Notes under the pieces: generated by a model
Databases searched by the model: none
What the model was told of the DNA's origin: nothing
The model's input: the letters and a program-made list of their open reading frames with translations, nothing else
Assembly: GCF_002086485.1 (NCBI RefSeq)
Contig: NZ_MVHF01000011.1
Location: 62,001 to 126,000, forward strand
From: Mycobacterium aquaticum
GTDB taxonomy: Bacteria > Actinomycetota > Actinomycetes > Mycobacteriales > Mycobacteriaceae
Length of the DNA: 64,000 nucleotides
Direction of reading: 5' to 3'
Translations under genes and position numbers: made by a program
In this document: piece after piece, positions 1-8,339 of the stretch
Numbering within the stretch: position 1 is the stretch's first letter
Layout of the letters: the number at the start of each line of letters is the position of its first letter

Positions 1-247
1 CCTGGTCACGGTGCCCCACGACGAAGCCGCCACCGTGCACATTGACGTACACCGCGGGGGTGGCACTGCCGGCCTTCGGCCAGTAGATGGTTGCCGCGGT
101 ATCGCCGTACCGGGTCGGAATCGCCACCGACGTTGTGTCGCCCGGGATTTCGGGGAAGCGGACACCGGGTTTGGGCTCCGGGTTGACGGTGGACGAGAAC
201 AGACGCGCGAGAGCATCGGCCACCAGGGGCGTGGACAAGATGGACAC
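1..247 (-). CDS. alpha/beta-hydrolase esterase, N-terminal fragment
   Basis: The reading frame on the minus strand starts with GTG at 247 and runs off the left edge, leaving about 82 residues. The visible protein contains H-G-G-G-F at residues 71-75, preceded by a hydrophobic strand (VYVNV). This is the oxyanion-hole motif of the hormone-sensitive-lipase-type alpha/beta hydrolases, so an esterase or lipase acting on small acyl esters is likely. The nucleophile Ser and catalytic Asp/His lie outside the window. The start is only 5 nt after the uvrB stop codon, so it is probably transcribed with uvrB, although a role in DNA repair is not implied. Substrate unknown. The start is chosen because the frame then reads in phase into the motif and no other start fits as well. 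Confidence 0.75.
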   Translation of the reverse strand, partial: MSILSTPLVADALARLFSSTVNPEPKPGVRFPEIPGDTTSVAIPTRYGDTAATIYWPKAGSATPAVYVNVHGGGFVVGHRDQ

Positions 248-252
248 GGGGG

Positions 253-2412
253 CTATTTAAGACCCGCCGCGTCCATACCCCGCAACTCCTTTTTCAGGTC
301 CGCGACCTCGTCGCGGATGCGGGCGGCCAGCTCGAACTGCAGGTCGCGCGCCGCAGTCATCATCTGCTCGGTCAGATCCTTGATGAGATCCGCCAATTCG
401 GCCCGCGGCATGTTCGACGTGTCGCGGCCCTCGATGATGCCCGCGCTGACCGCGCGGCCTGGCGCGCCTTGCGCCCGGCGACCGCGGGACGCGTTGCGCC
501 CGGACCCACCGACCTCGACCGCCTCGGTATCGTCGGCCTCGCGGTAGACCTGGTCGAGGATGTCGGCGATCTTCTTGCGCAACGGCTTTGGATCGATGCC
601 GTTGGCCTCGTTGTAGGCGATCTGCTTGGCTCGGCGTCGCTCGGTCTCGTCGATGGCCTCACGCATCGAATCCGTGATCTTGTCGGCGTACATGTGCACC
701 TCGCCGGACACGTTGCGGGCCGCGCGACCGATGGTCTGGATCAGGCTGCGGGTCGAGCGCAGGAACCCCTCCTTGTCGGCGTCGAGAATCGCCACCAGCG
801 ACACCTCCGGCAGGTCGAGACCCTCGCGGAGCAGGTTGATGCCGACCAGCACGTCGTACTCGCCCAACCGCAATTGCCGCAGCAGCTCGACCCGGCGCAG
901 GGTGTCGACCTCGGAATGCAGGTAGCGCACCCGGATGCCGAGTTCCAACAGATAGTCGGTGAGGTCCTCGGCCATCTTCTTGGTCAGGGTGGTCACCAGG
1001 ACACGCTCGTCGCGTTCGGTGCGGATGCGGATCTCGCCGATCAGATCGTCGATCTGCCCCTTGGTGGGCTTGACGATCACCTTGGGGTCCACCAACCCGG
1101 TCGGGCGGATGACCTGTTCGACGAACTCGCCGCCGGCCTGGCCGATCTCGTACGGGCCGGGGGTGGCCGACAGGTACACCGTCTGACCGATGCGGCTGGC
1201 GAACTCCTCCCAGGTCAACGGCCGGTTGTCGACCGCGGACGGGAGCCGGAAGCCGAAGTCCACCAGGTTGCGCTTGCGGGACATGTCGCCCTCGTACATG
1301 CCGCCGATCTGCGGAACGGTCACGTGAGACTCGTCGATGACCAGTAGGAAATCCTCGGGGAAGTAGTCGAGCAGGCAGGCCGGTGCCGAACCAGCCGGGC
1401 GTCCGTCGATGTGGCGTGAGTAGTTCTCGATACCCGAGCAGAAGCCGACCTGCTTCATCATCTCGACGTCGTAGTTGGTGCGCATCCGCAGCCGCTGGGC
1501 CTCAAGCAGTTTGCCCTGCCGCTCCAACTCGGAGAGCCGCTCTTCCAGCTCCTCCTCGATGGTCGCGATGGCACGTGCCATGCGCTCGGGCCCGGCCACG
1601 TAATGGGTGGCCGGGAAGATCCGCAGCGAATCGACCTGGCGGACGATGTCACCGGTCAGCGGATGCAGGTAGTACAGCGCCTCGATCTCGTCGCCGAAGA
1701 ACTCGATGCGGACCGCCAGCTCTTCGTAGGACGGGATGATCTCGACGGTGTCGCCACGCACCCGGAACGTTCCGCGGGTGAACGCCATGTCGTTGCGGTT
1801 GTACTGGACGTCCACCAGCAGTCGCAGCAGACCGTCGCGGGGCACCTCGTCGCCCACGTTCAGCTCCACCGAGCGGTCCAGGTAGGACTGCGGCGTACCG
1901 AGGCCGTAGATGCACGACACCGAGGCGACCACCACGACGTCGCGCCGCGACAGCAGGCTGGAGGTCGCCGAGTGCCGCAGCCGCTCGACATCGTCGTTGA
2001 TCGAGCTGTCCTTCTCGATGTACGTGTCGGTCTGCGCGATGTACGCCTCGGGTTGGTAGTAGTCGTAATACGACACGAAGTACTCGACCGCGTTGTGCGG
2101 CAGCATCTCCCGAAGCTCGTTGGCGAGCTGCGCGGCAAGTGTCTTGTTCGGCGCCATCACCAGGGTGGGCCGCTGCAACCGCTCGATGAGCCACGCCGTG
2201 GTGGCCGACTTACCCGTACCGGTGGCGCCGAGCAGCACCACGTCGCGTTCTCCTGCCTCGATGCGGCGTTGCAGCTCATCGATGGCGGCCGGCTGGTCAC
2301 CGGCCGGCTCGTACTCGCTGACCACCTCGAACCGGCCGCCGACGCGGACCACTTCGTCGACAGCGCGATACTCCGAGTACGCAAGCACGGGATGTTCGGT
2401 CGCGAAGGCCAT
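253..2412 (-). CDS. uvrB: UvrABC system protein B (excinuclease helicase subunit)
   Basis: UvrB is the damage-verifying subunit of nucleotide excision repair: it is loaded by UvrA, opens the DNA with its beta-hairpin, and recruits UvrC. The 719-residue product has the Walker A motif GATGTGKS at 62-69, the hairpin region [10 protein letters not shown] near 115, the helicase motif DESH, the QTIGRAARN motif VI, and a C-terminal UVR domain that contacts UvrC. The sequence is close to M. tuberculosis UvrB as I remember it. I place the start at the ATG at 2410-2412 (MAFATEH...), which matches the known N-terminus. A longer frame from 2481 adds 23 unconserved residues and would run through the promoter. 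TACCCT at 2420-2425 lies 7 nt before this ATG, so the mRNA is probably leaderless, and a PafBC-type box precedes it. Confidence 0.97.
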   Translation of the reverse strand: MAFATEHPVLAYSEYRAVDEVVRVGGRFEVVSEYEPAGDQPAAIDELQRRIEAGERDVVLLGATGTGKSATTAWLIERLQRPTLVMAPNKTLAAQLANELREMLPHNAVEYFVSYYDYYQPEAYIAQTDTYIEKDSSINDDVERLRHSATSSLLSRRDVVVVASVSCIYGLGTPQSYLDRSVELNVGDEVPRDGLLRLLVDVQYNRNDMAFTRGTFRVRGDTVEIIPSYEELAVRIEFFGDEIEALYYLHPLTGDIVRQVDSLRIFPATHYVAGPERMARAIATIEEELEERLSELERQGKLLEAQRLRMRTNYDVEMMKQVGFCSGIENYSRHIDGRPAGSAPACLLDYFPEDFLLVIDESHVTVPQIGGMYEGDMSRKRNLVDFGFRLPSAVDNRPLTWEEFASRIGQTVYLSATPGPYEIGQAGGEFVEQVIRPTGLVDPKVIVKPTKGQIDDLIGEIRIRTERDERVLVTTLTKKMAEDLTDYLLELGIRVRYLHSEVDTLRRVELLRQLRLGEYDVLVGINLLREGLDLPEVSLVAILDADKEGFLRSTRSLIQTIGRAARNVSGEVHMYADKITDSMREAIDETERRRAKQIAYNEANGIDPKPLRKKIADILDQVYREADDTEAVEVGGSGRNASRGRRAQGAPGRAVSAGIIEGRDTSNMPRAELADLIKDLTEQMMTAARDLQFELAARIRDEVADLKKELRGMDAAGLK

Positions 2413-2419
2413 GTTCACC

Positions 2420-2442
2420 AGGGTAGAACTGACCTCCGACAA
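2420..2442 (-). promoter_or_regulatory. PafBC-type (RecA-NDp) DNA-damage promoter of uvrB
   Basis: On the minus strand the sequence reads TTGTCGGAG (2442-2434), exactly 8 nt, then TACCCT (2425-2420). This matches the consensus for PafBC-dependent promoters, TTGTCRGTG-N8-TANNNT, with a single mismatch in the upstream box and the correct spacing. The initiation point would fall at or next to the uvrB ATG. PafBC drives LexA-independent damage induction in mycobacteria, and uvrB is a plausible target. I saw no LexA box (TCGAAC-N4-GTTCGA) here. Confidence 0.7.
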
Positions 2443-2479
2443 CTTCCTGGGGTGTTCACTGCCCGCGTAGGCTGACCCC

Positions 2480-2986
2480 ATTCACCCGCCCAAGCACGAG
2501 ACATTCGACCTGGTCGCCCGCACGAACACCGACCCGAAAGGGATCGTGCGGGCAGTCGACGTGTACACCGTCGAACCCTGGGGCCTGTACCTCGCGCGTC
2601 CAACGCCGGGCCGCGCGCAGTTCCACTACCTGCAGTCCTGGCTGCTGCCGTCGCTGGGGCTGCGGGCCACGATCTTCCACTTCAACCCGGGCCATGAGCG
2701 CGACCAGGATTTCTACCTGGACGTCGGCCGGTTCACCGCGGGCGACACCAGGTGGTATTCGGAAGACCACTACCTCGACCTCGTCGTGCGCACGGGGATC
2801 GGCGTCGAGCTCGACGACGTGGACGAACTGATGACGGCGGTGCGCCACGGCCTGCTCAGCCCGGAGACCGCCGAGCGGGCCATCGAGCGCGCCGCGGGCG
2901 CCATCGACGGCCTCGCCCGCAACGGCTACGACCTCGACCGGTGGCTTGCCGGCAACGGCATGGCCCTCACGTGGCCGACCTTGTAA
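2480..2986 (+). CDS. DUF402 family protein (Rv1632c-like), apparent ATT start
   Basis: The protein resembles M. tuberculosis Rv1632c, a DUF402-type protein of unknown function; some DUF402 members are nucleoside phosphatases, which is not shown here. The conserved start of the family (H-P-P-K-x-E-T-F-D followed by the R-T-N-T-D-P-K-G segment) is in frame from an ATT codon at 2480-2482, giving 168 residues. An in-frame TAG sits at 2468-2470 and no ATG, GTG or TTG lies between it and this segment. The next usual start, GTG at 2546, would remove the conserved N-terminus. A -10-like TAGGCT at 2468-2473 stands 6 nt upstream of the ATT, so the transcript may begin at the ATT itself. The gene is divergent from uvrB, and their promoters lie within about 70 bp. 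Confidence 0.75.
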   Translation: MHPPKHETFDLVARTNTDPKGIVRAVDVYTVEPWGLYLARPTPGRAQFHYLQSWLLPSLGLRATIFHFNPGHERDQDFYLDVGRFTAGDTRWYSEDHYLDLVVRTGIGVELDDVDELMTAVRHGLLSPETAERAIERAAGAIDGLARNGYDLDRWLAGNGMALTWPTL

Positions 2987-2997
2987 GGTCGGCAATC

Positions 2998-3531
2998 ATG
3001 AGCCCAACTAAGTACGCCGGGGTGACGGCTGCCGTACTGGCAGGACTGCTCTTCGGCGCGCAGTTGATACCCGCCGTCGCGGGAGCGGATCCCGACGCCC
3101 CACCCCAGCCAAGCGCGGCGCCGCAGCCGGACCAGCAACTTCACAACGCCACTTACCGGGCCAGGATCGACGGAGTGTCGCGCAACGCGATGGTCTCCTA
3201 CAAGCTCGACGACAACAACATCAACAGCGCCAACCCGACGATGCTGCCGGGCCGGGTCTTCGAGGCCACCGGCGTGGTGTCCAATCCGCAGCTCGCCGGC
3301 ATGACGGTGTCGATCGACTGGCCGTACTCGGCGAACCTGCACTGCGAGATCCTGGTGGACGACCAGATCGTCGCCCAGGCCGACACCTGGGTCGCACCGC
3401 GGCTGACACGGCCGCACGACGACCCGACCTACGGCAGCCTGGCGTGTGGCGCCCCGCTGTCCCCCGGCACCGGGCCCGTCGACGCCGCGGTACCGCCGCC
3501 CGCCGCCGTCGCGCCGCCGCCCGCCGGTTAG
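2998..3531 (+). CDS. secreted proline-rich protein of unknown function
   Basis: ATG at 2998 begins a 177-residue protein. Residues 1-28 form a typical Sec signal peptide (short positive start, hydrophobic VTAAVLAGLLFGAQLIPAV, then AGA before DPDAPP), so it is probably released to the cell envelope. A Pro/Gln-rich spacer follows, then a globular part with two Cys (in LHCEI and LACGA) that could form a disulfide, and a Pro/Ala-rich tail. The body (about 45-150) looks like a small beta-rich domain, but I do not recognise the family. It starts 11 nt after the DUF402 gene and probably shares its transcript. Its TAG stop overlaps the coaE stop by 4 bp in convergent orientation. The longer upstream frame is rejected because the signal peptide fixes the start. 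Confidence 0.8.
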   Translation: MSPTKYAGVTAAVLAGLLFGAQLIPAVAGADPDAPPQPSAAPQPDQQLHNATYRARIDGVSRNAMVSYKLDDNNINSANPTMLPGRVFEATGVVSNPQLAGMTVSIDWPYSANLHCEILVDDQIVAQADTWVAPRLTRPHDDPTYGSLACGAPLSPGTGPVDAAVPPPAAVAPPPAG

Positions 3532-4703
3532 GGCTGCCAGCCGGTGGTGTCGGCCCAGAGCCAGGCCCGCTGGTAGGCATCCATGAACCACGGTTCTTTC
3601 GCCTCGGTATAGTCCGGCGCGCCCATCGCGGCCCGCTTGACCTCGAGATACTCCGGCTGCACCGCCGGATTGGCCGCCAGCCAATCCCGGAACAGCAACG
3701 CGAACCGCTGGTTGTGCCAACCGTCCACCCGCACATGCACGTTGGTGGGCCGGCCCGGGTCCGCCGAGGCGTGAAAACGCTTGTGCCACACGGTCGGATC
3801 TTCCGAATGCGGCCGGGAATGCCGATTGTCGTACGTGATCGAAGCGATCCGCGGATAGCCTGCGGCCAGCAGCGGCTCCTCGAGTTCGTCGGCGATCTCG
3901 AGGGACCTCACCGTGATCTGGATGTCGATGACATCCTTGGCGTCCATCCCGGGCACCGCCGTCGAGCCGATGTGATCGATGCGGACCGCGCGGTGCCCGC
4001 AGGCCGTGCTGAGCCGGGCGATGATGCGACGCGCCTGATCGGGCCATGTCGGGTCGTACGGCACCACCTTGGGCACAACGTGCGCGGGCCTGCGCTCCTG
4101 CAGATTGTGCGCGAACGGCAGGATGCGCTCGTGCCAGAGGCCGCGGGCCTGCTCGACGAGCGCACCGGCGGACCCGGAGTTGTCCAGCCACACGTCGGCC
4201 ACCGCACGGCGCTGCTCTTCGGTCGCCTGCGCCGCGACGCGGGCCCGCGCGTCCTGCTCGCTGAAGCCGCGGTATTCGATGAGCCGCTGGACCCGCGTCT
4301 CGACGTCGGCGTTGACGATCACCACCAGCGGGAACATCGGCGCCATCTGGGACTCCACCAGCAGTGGGATGTCCTCGACGATCACGGCATCGTCGGCCGC
4401 CGCTGCGATCAGCTCCGACCGCCGGTGCGCCACCAGCGGGTGCACGATGCCGTTCAACGTCGCGCGCTTCTCGTGGTCACTGAAGGCGACCGCCGCCAGG
4501 GCCGGCCGGTTCAGCGCGCCGTCCGGCAACAGGATGCCGTCCCCGAACGCCTCGACCAGCTTGGCCAGCCCCTCGGTGCCGGGCTCGACCACCTCCCGCG
4601 CGATGACGTCGCCGTCGACGACGATGCCGCCGAGGTCTGCGAATGTGGCGGACACCGTTGACTTTCCGGCGCCGATCCCGCCGGTCAACCCGATACGAAG
4701 CAC
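3528..4703 (-). CDS. coaE: dephospho-CoA kinase fused to a GrpB/UPF0157 domain
   Basis: This 391-residue protein makes the last step of coenzyme A synthesis, ATP-dependent phosphorylation of dephospho-CoA. The N-terminal kinase (about 1-200) has the P-loop GGIGAGKST at 8-16 and the NGIVHP segment typical of CoaE. The C-terminal half (about 210-385) is a GrpB-like (UPF0157) nucleotidyltransferase-fold domain with HIGSTAVPGM and D-x-Q motifs. The same fusion is found in M. tuberculosis Rv1631, where the second domain has been proposed to help folding of the kinase. The GTG start (4701-4703) lies 6 nt after TATGGT (4710-4715 on this strand), which fits a leaderless transcript. The 3' end overlaps a convergent gene by 4 bp. 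Confidence 0.95.
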   Translation of the reverse strand: MLRIGLTGGIGAGKSTVSATFADLGGIVVDGDVIAREVVEPGTEGLAKLVEAFGDGILLPDGALNRPALAAVAFSDHEKRATLNGIVHPLVAHRRSELIAAAADDAVIVEDIPLLVESQMAPMFPLVVIVNADVETRVQRLIEYRGFSEQDARARVAAQATEEQRRAVADVWLDNSGSAGALVEQARGLWHERILPFAHNLQERRPAHVVPKVVPYDPTWPDQARRIIARLSTACGHRAVRIDHIGSTAVPGMDAKDVIDIQITVRSLEIADELEEPLLAAGYPRIASITYDNRHSRPHSEDPTVWHKRFHASADPGRPTNVHVRVDGWHNQRFALLFRDWLAANPAVQPEYLEVKRAAMGAPDYTEAKEPWFMDAYQRAWLWADTTGWQP

Positions 4704-4725
4704 TGGGACACCATATCCCGTCGCC

Positions 4726-4780
4726 GAATGTGAAGTAGGTGGCGACTTTTCGCGGAAAAGCCGCGATCTTCTTCACGTTC
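4726..4780. repeat. nested inverted repeats between coaE promoter and rpsA terminator
   Basis: Outer arms GAATGTGAAG (4726-4735) and CTTCACGTTC (4771-4780) pair at 9 of 10 positions. Inside them CGCGG and CCGCG (4751-4755, 4761-4765) form a second small stem around AAAAG. The segment lies upstream of the coaE -10. It might be an operator or a structured RNA; no T-tract follows, so it is not a good terminator. Confidence 0.45.
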
Positions 4781-4790
4781 GCCGGCACCG

Positions 4791-4829
4791 ACAACAAATG
4801 CCCCGGCCGTGGGCCGGGGCATTTGTTGT
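4791..4829 (-). terminator. rho-independent-type terminator of rpsA
   Basis: A perfect 18-bp inverted repeat, ACAACAAATGCCCCGGCC and its complement, is separated by 3 nt and starts 8 nt after the rpsA stop codon. The lower stem is A/T-rich, giving TTTGTTGT on the rpsA strand. It probably ends rpsA transcription and isolates coaE. Confidence 0.8.
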
Positions 4830-4837
4830 TGCGTTAC

Positions 4838-6277
4838 TTAGGCGTTGCCCGCGAGCTTCTCGCGCAGCGCAGCGAGCTGAGCATCGCTGGCCAGCGTTCC
4901 GCCGGTCGATTCCTCCGAACGCGACGAACCGTTGGACACCGGGGCACTGGCGGCCTCGGCCTCTGCAGCGGCGAACTTCTCCATCTGAGTGGTGTGCATC
5001 TTGTGGCGGCGCTCGGCCTCGGCGTACCGGGCCTCCCACTCGTCACGCTGCTTCTCGAAGCCTTCGAGCCATTCGTTGCTCTCGGCGTCGAAGCCCTCGG
5101 GGAAGATGTAGTTGCCCTGCTCGTCGTAGCTGTCGGCCATGCCGTACTTCGACGGGTCGAACTCCTCGGTGTAGTCCTCGTTGGCCTGCTTGAGGCTCAG
5201 CGAGATGCGGCGACGCTCCAAGTCGATGTCGATGACCTTGACCATCGCGTCGTCGCCGACCTGGACCACCTGGTCCGGGACCTCGACGTGACGCTCGGAC
5301 AGCTCCGAGATGTGCACCAGACCCTCGATGCCCTCCTCGACGCGGACGAACGCACCGAACGGCACCAGCTTGGTGACCTTGCCCGGCACGATCTGACCGA
5401 TCGCGTGGGTACGGGCGAAGTGGCGCCACGGGTCTTCCTGAGTCGCCTTGAGCGACAGCGAAACCCGCTCGCGATCCATGTCGACGTCGAGCACCTCGAC
5501 GGTGACCTCGTCGCCCACCTGAACCACCTCGGACGGGTGATCGATGTGCTTCCAGGACAGCTCCGAGACGTGCACCAGGCCGTCCACACCGCCGAGATCG
5601 ACGAACGCGCCGAAGTTGACGATCGAGGACACGACACCCTTGCGGATGGCGCCCTTGGTGAGCTGGTTGAGGAACTCGCTGCGCACCTCGGACTGGGTCT
5701 GCTCCAGCCAGGCGCGGCGGCTCAGCACCACGTTGTTGCGGTTCTTGTCCAGCTCGATGATCTTGGCCTCGATCTCCTTGCCGATGTACGGCTGCAGATC
5801 GCGGACGCGACGCATCTCGACGAGGGAGGCAGGCAGGAAGCCACGCAGGCCGATGTCGAGGATCAGGCCGCCCTTGACGACCTCGATGACGGTGCCCTTG
5901 ACGGCCTCGTCCTTCTCCTTGAGCTCCTCGATGGTGCCCCAGGCGCGCTCGTACTGAGCCCGCTTCTTGGACAGGATCAGGCGGCCTTCCTTGTCCTCCT
6001 TGGTGAGAACGAGGGCCTCGACCTCATCGCCCACGGAAACGACCTCGTTGGGGTCGACATCGTGCTTGATGGAGAGTTCGCGGGAAGGGATGACACCTTC
6101 GGTCTTGTAGCCGATGTCGAGCAGGACCTCGTCACGGTCAACCTTGACGATGGTTCCCTCGACGATGTCGCCATCGTTGAAGTATTTGATGGTTTTGTCG
6201 ATGGCGGCGAGAAAGTCCTCAGCCGAGCCGATGTCGTTGACGGCTACTTGGGGCGAGGTGACGGAGGGACTTGGCAT
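4838..6277 (-). CDS. rpsA: 30S ribosomal protein S1
   Basis: S1 helps bring mRNA to the 30S subunit. The 479-residue protein has four S1 (OB-fold) repeats, at about 35-105, 123-190, 207-277 and 292-365. The last two carry the most typical signatures (GAFVDL-x-GVDGLVHVSELSW and GAFVRVEEGIEGLVHISELSE). A variable acidic/Ser-rich C-terminal tail follows. Four repeats, instead of the six of E. coli, is normal for Actinobacteria. The ATG at 6275-6277 is preceded by GGAG about 12 nt upstream, which is long, so initiation may be partly leader-dependent. The gene is monocistronic and ends in a strong hairpin. Confidence 0.97.
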   Translation of the reverse strand: MPSPSVTSPQVAVNDIGSAEDFLAAIDKTIKYFNDGDIVEGTIVKVDRDEVLLDIGYKTEGVIPSRELSIKHDVDPNEVVSVGDEVEALVLTKEDKEGRLILSKKRAQYERAWGTIEELKEKDEAVKGTVIEVVKGGLILDIGLRGFLPASLVEMRRVRDLQPYIGKEIEAKIIELDKNRNNVVLSRRAWLEQTQSEVRSEFLNQLTKGAIRKGVVSSIVNFGAFVDLGGVDGLVHVSELSWKHIDHPSEVVQVGDEVTVEVLDVDMDRERVSLSLKATQEDPWRHFARTHAIGQIVPGKVTKLVPFGAFVRVEEGIEGLVHISELSERHVEVPDQVVQVGDDAMVKVIDIDLERRRISLSLKQANEDYTEEFDPSKYGMADSYDEQGNYIFPEGFDAESNEWLEGFEKQRDEWEARYAEAERRHKMHTTQMEKFAAAEAEAASAPVSNGSSRSEESTGGTLASDAQLAALREKLAGNA

Positions 6278-6445
6278 GTGGTGGGTTGCTCCGGACAGGT
6301 TTACTCGTAGGGACAGTTGAACAGTTGATATTGGTGACCGGTGGGTGCGGACAAACTGCGCACACAGGTACTTAACGAGAGTACTCGACTGGGCACACGC
6401 AGGACAAACCCGGTCCCCATGGAACCTCGCCGCTACCCTTCGATC

Positions 6446-7642
6446 GTGGCGTACTCCCCGATGCAGTTCCCACCCCCCTCCCCTGCACCGACACCTCAGG
6501 CACGCCCCTGGCTGCCGGTCACCGGCCCCATGCCGCGCCCGATCCGCAAGGTGGGGGCGCCGCTGGGGGTGCTGATCGCGTTCGGCGTGCTCACCGGCCT
6601 GCTGGTGTTGTTGTTCACGGTGATCAACCCCGTGGGCGCCATCGTCGGTTTCGTGTTGTCCACCGCGACCATGACCCTCGTGGTGTTCGCCTACCTGTGG
6701 CTGGACCGCTGGGAGCCAGAACCACCGCGACTGCTGCTGATGGCCTTCGGGTGGGGCGCATCGATCGCGGTGCTGATCTCGCTGGTGGTCGGCCTGATCG
6801 GGGATTCGGTGCTGGCACCCGGGACTTTCCTGCCCGAGAGCGTCGACTCGACCGCGATCCGGGCCCCGTTCATCGAGGAGGCCGCCAAGGGCGCGTTCCT
6901 GCTGCTCATGATGACCGGCCGACGCCGCAACGAGCTCAATTCACTGACCGACTGCCTGGTCTACGCCGGGCTCGTCGGGGTGGGATTCGCCTGGCTGGAA
7001 GACATCATGTACATCGCCAACGCGGACTCGCTGGCCGGTTCGCTGGTGACTGCCGGGATGCGGCTGATCATGGGTCCGTTCGCGCATCCACTGTTCACGA
7101 CGATGACGGCGATCGGGGTGTATTTCGCCCTGCAGCAGCGCTCGCCGGTCACCAGATTCTGTTGCGTGCTGACCGGATACCTCGGCGCGGTGGTCATGCA
7201 CGGGTTGTGGAACGGTTCGTCACTGCTGGGCGTGGGCGCCTACTTCGTCGTCTACGTGGTCTGGATGGTGCCGATCTTCGCATTGATGATCGCGGTCGCC
7301 ATCGCCAGCCGCCGCCGGGAACAGCGCCTGGTCGCCACCAAACTGCCCGGCATGGTCGCCGCAGGCCTGATCACCGACAACGAGGCGACCTGGCTGGGAT
7401 CACTGCGCACCAGGAGGGGCGCGATCAACGAGGCGACGCGCGCCGGCGGCCGCCCGGCGGGCAAGGCCGTGGCCCGATTCGCCGCGTCCGTCGTGGAGCT
7501 CGCGTTCGTCCGCGACCGGATCGACCGCGGATTCGGCGACCAGCGGGTCTACGCGCTGCTCAACGAAGAGGTCTATGCCGTCGCCTCGGCCCGGTCCGCT
7601 GCGCCGATCCTGGGCTGGTTGGCCAACTACCGGGCCGCCTGA
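6446..7642 (+). CDS. PrsW-family intramembrane protease-like protein
   Basis: A 398-residue integral membrane protein with a proline-rich cytosolic N-terminus and about eight hydrophobic segments between residues 35 and 290, followed by a soluble helical C-terminal region. The PrsW signatures are visible: an EE pair in PFIEEAAKGAFLL, the GFAWLEDI segment and a conserved H in the later membrane helices (MHGLWNGS). PrsW enzymes cut anti-sigma factors in the membrane, but the target here is unknown. I chose the GTG at 6446 because TACCCT (6434-6439) lies 6 nt before it; this gives a leaderless start. A frame from 6341 would place the promoter inside the gene. Confidence 0.85.
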   Translation: MAYSPMQFPPPSPAPTPQARPWLPVTGPMPRPIRKVGAPLGVLIAFGVLTGLLVLLFTVINPVGAIVGFVLSTATMTLVVFAYLWLDRWEPEPPRLLLMAFGWGASIAVLISLVVGLIGDSVLAPGTFLPESVDSTAIRAPFIEEAAKGAFLLLMMTGRRRNELNSLTDCLVYAGLVGVGFAWLEDIMYIANADSLAGSLVTAGMRLIMGPFAHPLFTTMTAIGVYFALQQRSPVTRFCCVLTGYLGAVVMHGLWNGSSLLGVGAYFVVYVVWMVPIFALMIAVAIASRRREQRLVATKLPGMVAAGLITDNEATWLGSLRTRRGAINEATRAGGRPAGKAVARFAASVVELAFVRDRIDRGFGDQRVYALLNEEVYAVASARSAAPILGWLANYRAA

Positions 7643-7696
7643 TCAGGCCGCGCTGCCCCGCACTAATCGCTTGCGCTGCGCAGCGATACTTTTCCC

Positions 7697-8332
7697 ATGC
7701 TCGCCCACATTCTCGACGTCCTGCCGGCGTTCCTGATCGCATCGGTGATCCTGGCCGCCCTGCCCGGACCGGCGACGGTGTTGTTCCTGCATCGCTCGGT
7801 GCGCGACGGCCGGGCGGCGGGGCTGGCGGCCGTGCTCGGCAATGAGATCGGCATCTTCGGATGGACGTTGGCCGGCGGCGCGGGCCTGTCGATGCTGCTG
7901 ACGGCCAACAAGGTGCTGTCGCTCGTGCTGCACGTCGTCGGCGCCGCAGTCCTGGTCTGGCTCGGGATCAGCGCATGGCGCAGCGCCAAGCATCCGGCCG
8001 ACATCGAGGTGCCGCTGCCGCCGCGCGGACGGACTCCGGCCGCGGCCTTTCGCGCGGCACTGGTGTCGATCGCCGCCAACCCGAAGGCGGCGGCGTTCGG
8101 CATCGTCGTGCTGCCGCAGTTCCTGCCCAAAACAGGTCCCGTGCTGCCCACCCTGCTGGTACTGGCGGTCATCCAGCTGGTCGTGGACACCTCGTGGTGC
8201 GTCGGCGTCGTGATGGCCGCCCACCGGGCACGAAACATCCTGGGCCGCGCCCACATTCGTCGCCGCATCGAACGTGTGATGGGTGCCGCGCTGGTGGCGC
8301 TGGGCCTCGGCCTGGGGGCCGACGCCCGCTAG
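7697..8332 (+). CDS. LysE/RhtB family amino-acid exporter
   Basis: A 211-residue protein of about six membrane helices. The N-terminus has the pattern of the LysE/RhtB family (PGPATVLFLHRSVRDGRAAGLAAVLGNEIG), where the PGP motif is a family marker. The family exports amino acids or related metabolites; substrate not predictable. The ATG at 7697 has no clear Shine-Dalgarno sequence. It follows the PrsW-like gene by 54 nt and runs convergently to polA, with only 7 nt between the stop codons and no hairpin visible there. Confidence 0.88.
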   Translation: MLAHILDVLPAFLIASVILAALPGPATVLFLHRSVRDGRAAGLAAVLGNEIGIFGWTLAGGAGLSMLLTANKVLSLVLHVVGAAVLVWLGISAWRSAKHPADIEVPLPPRGRTPAAAFRAALVSIAANPKAAAFGIVVLPQFLPKTGPVLPTLLVLAVIQLVVDTSWCVGVVMAAHRARNILGRAHIRRRIERVMGAALVALGLGLGADAR

Positions 8333-8339
8333 TCAACCG

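Noticed and set aside
2413..2480. LexA box at uvrB
   Set aside because: No TCGAAC-N4-GTTCGA-like sequence is present; the PafBC-type box explains the damage control better.
2926..4191. Long minus-strand open frame over the secreted-protein and coaE genes
   Set aside because: It is low in family-like sequence, overlaps two confident genes, and is a frame shadow typical of high-GC DNA.
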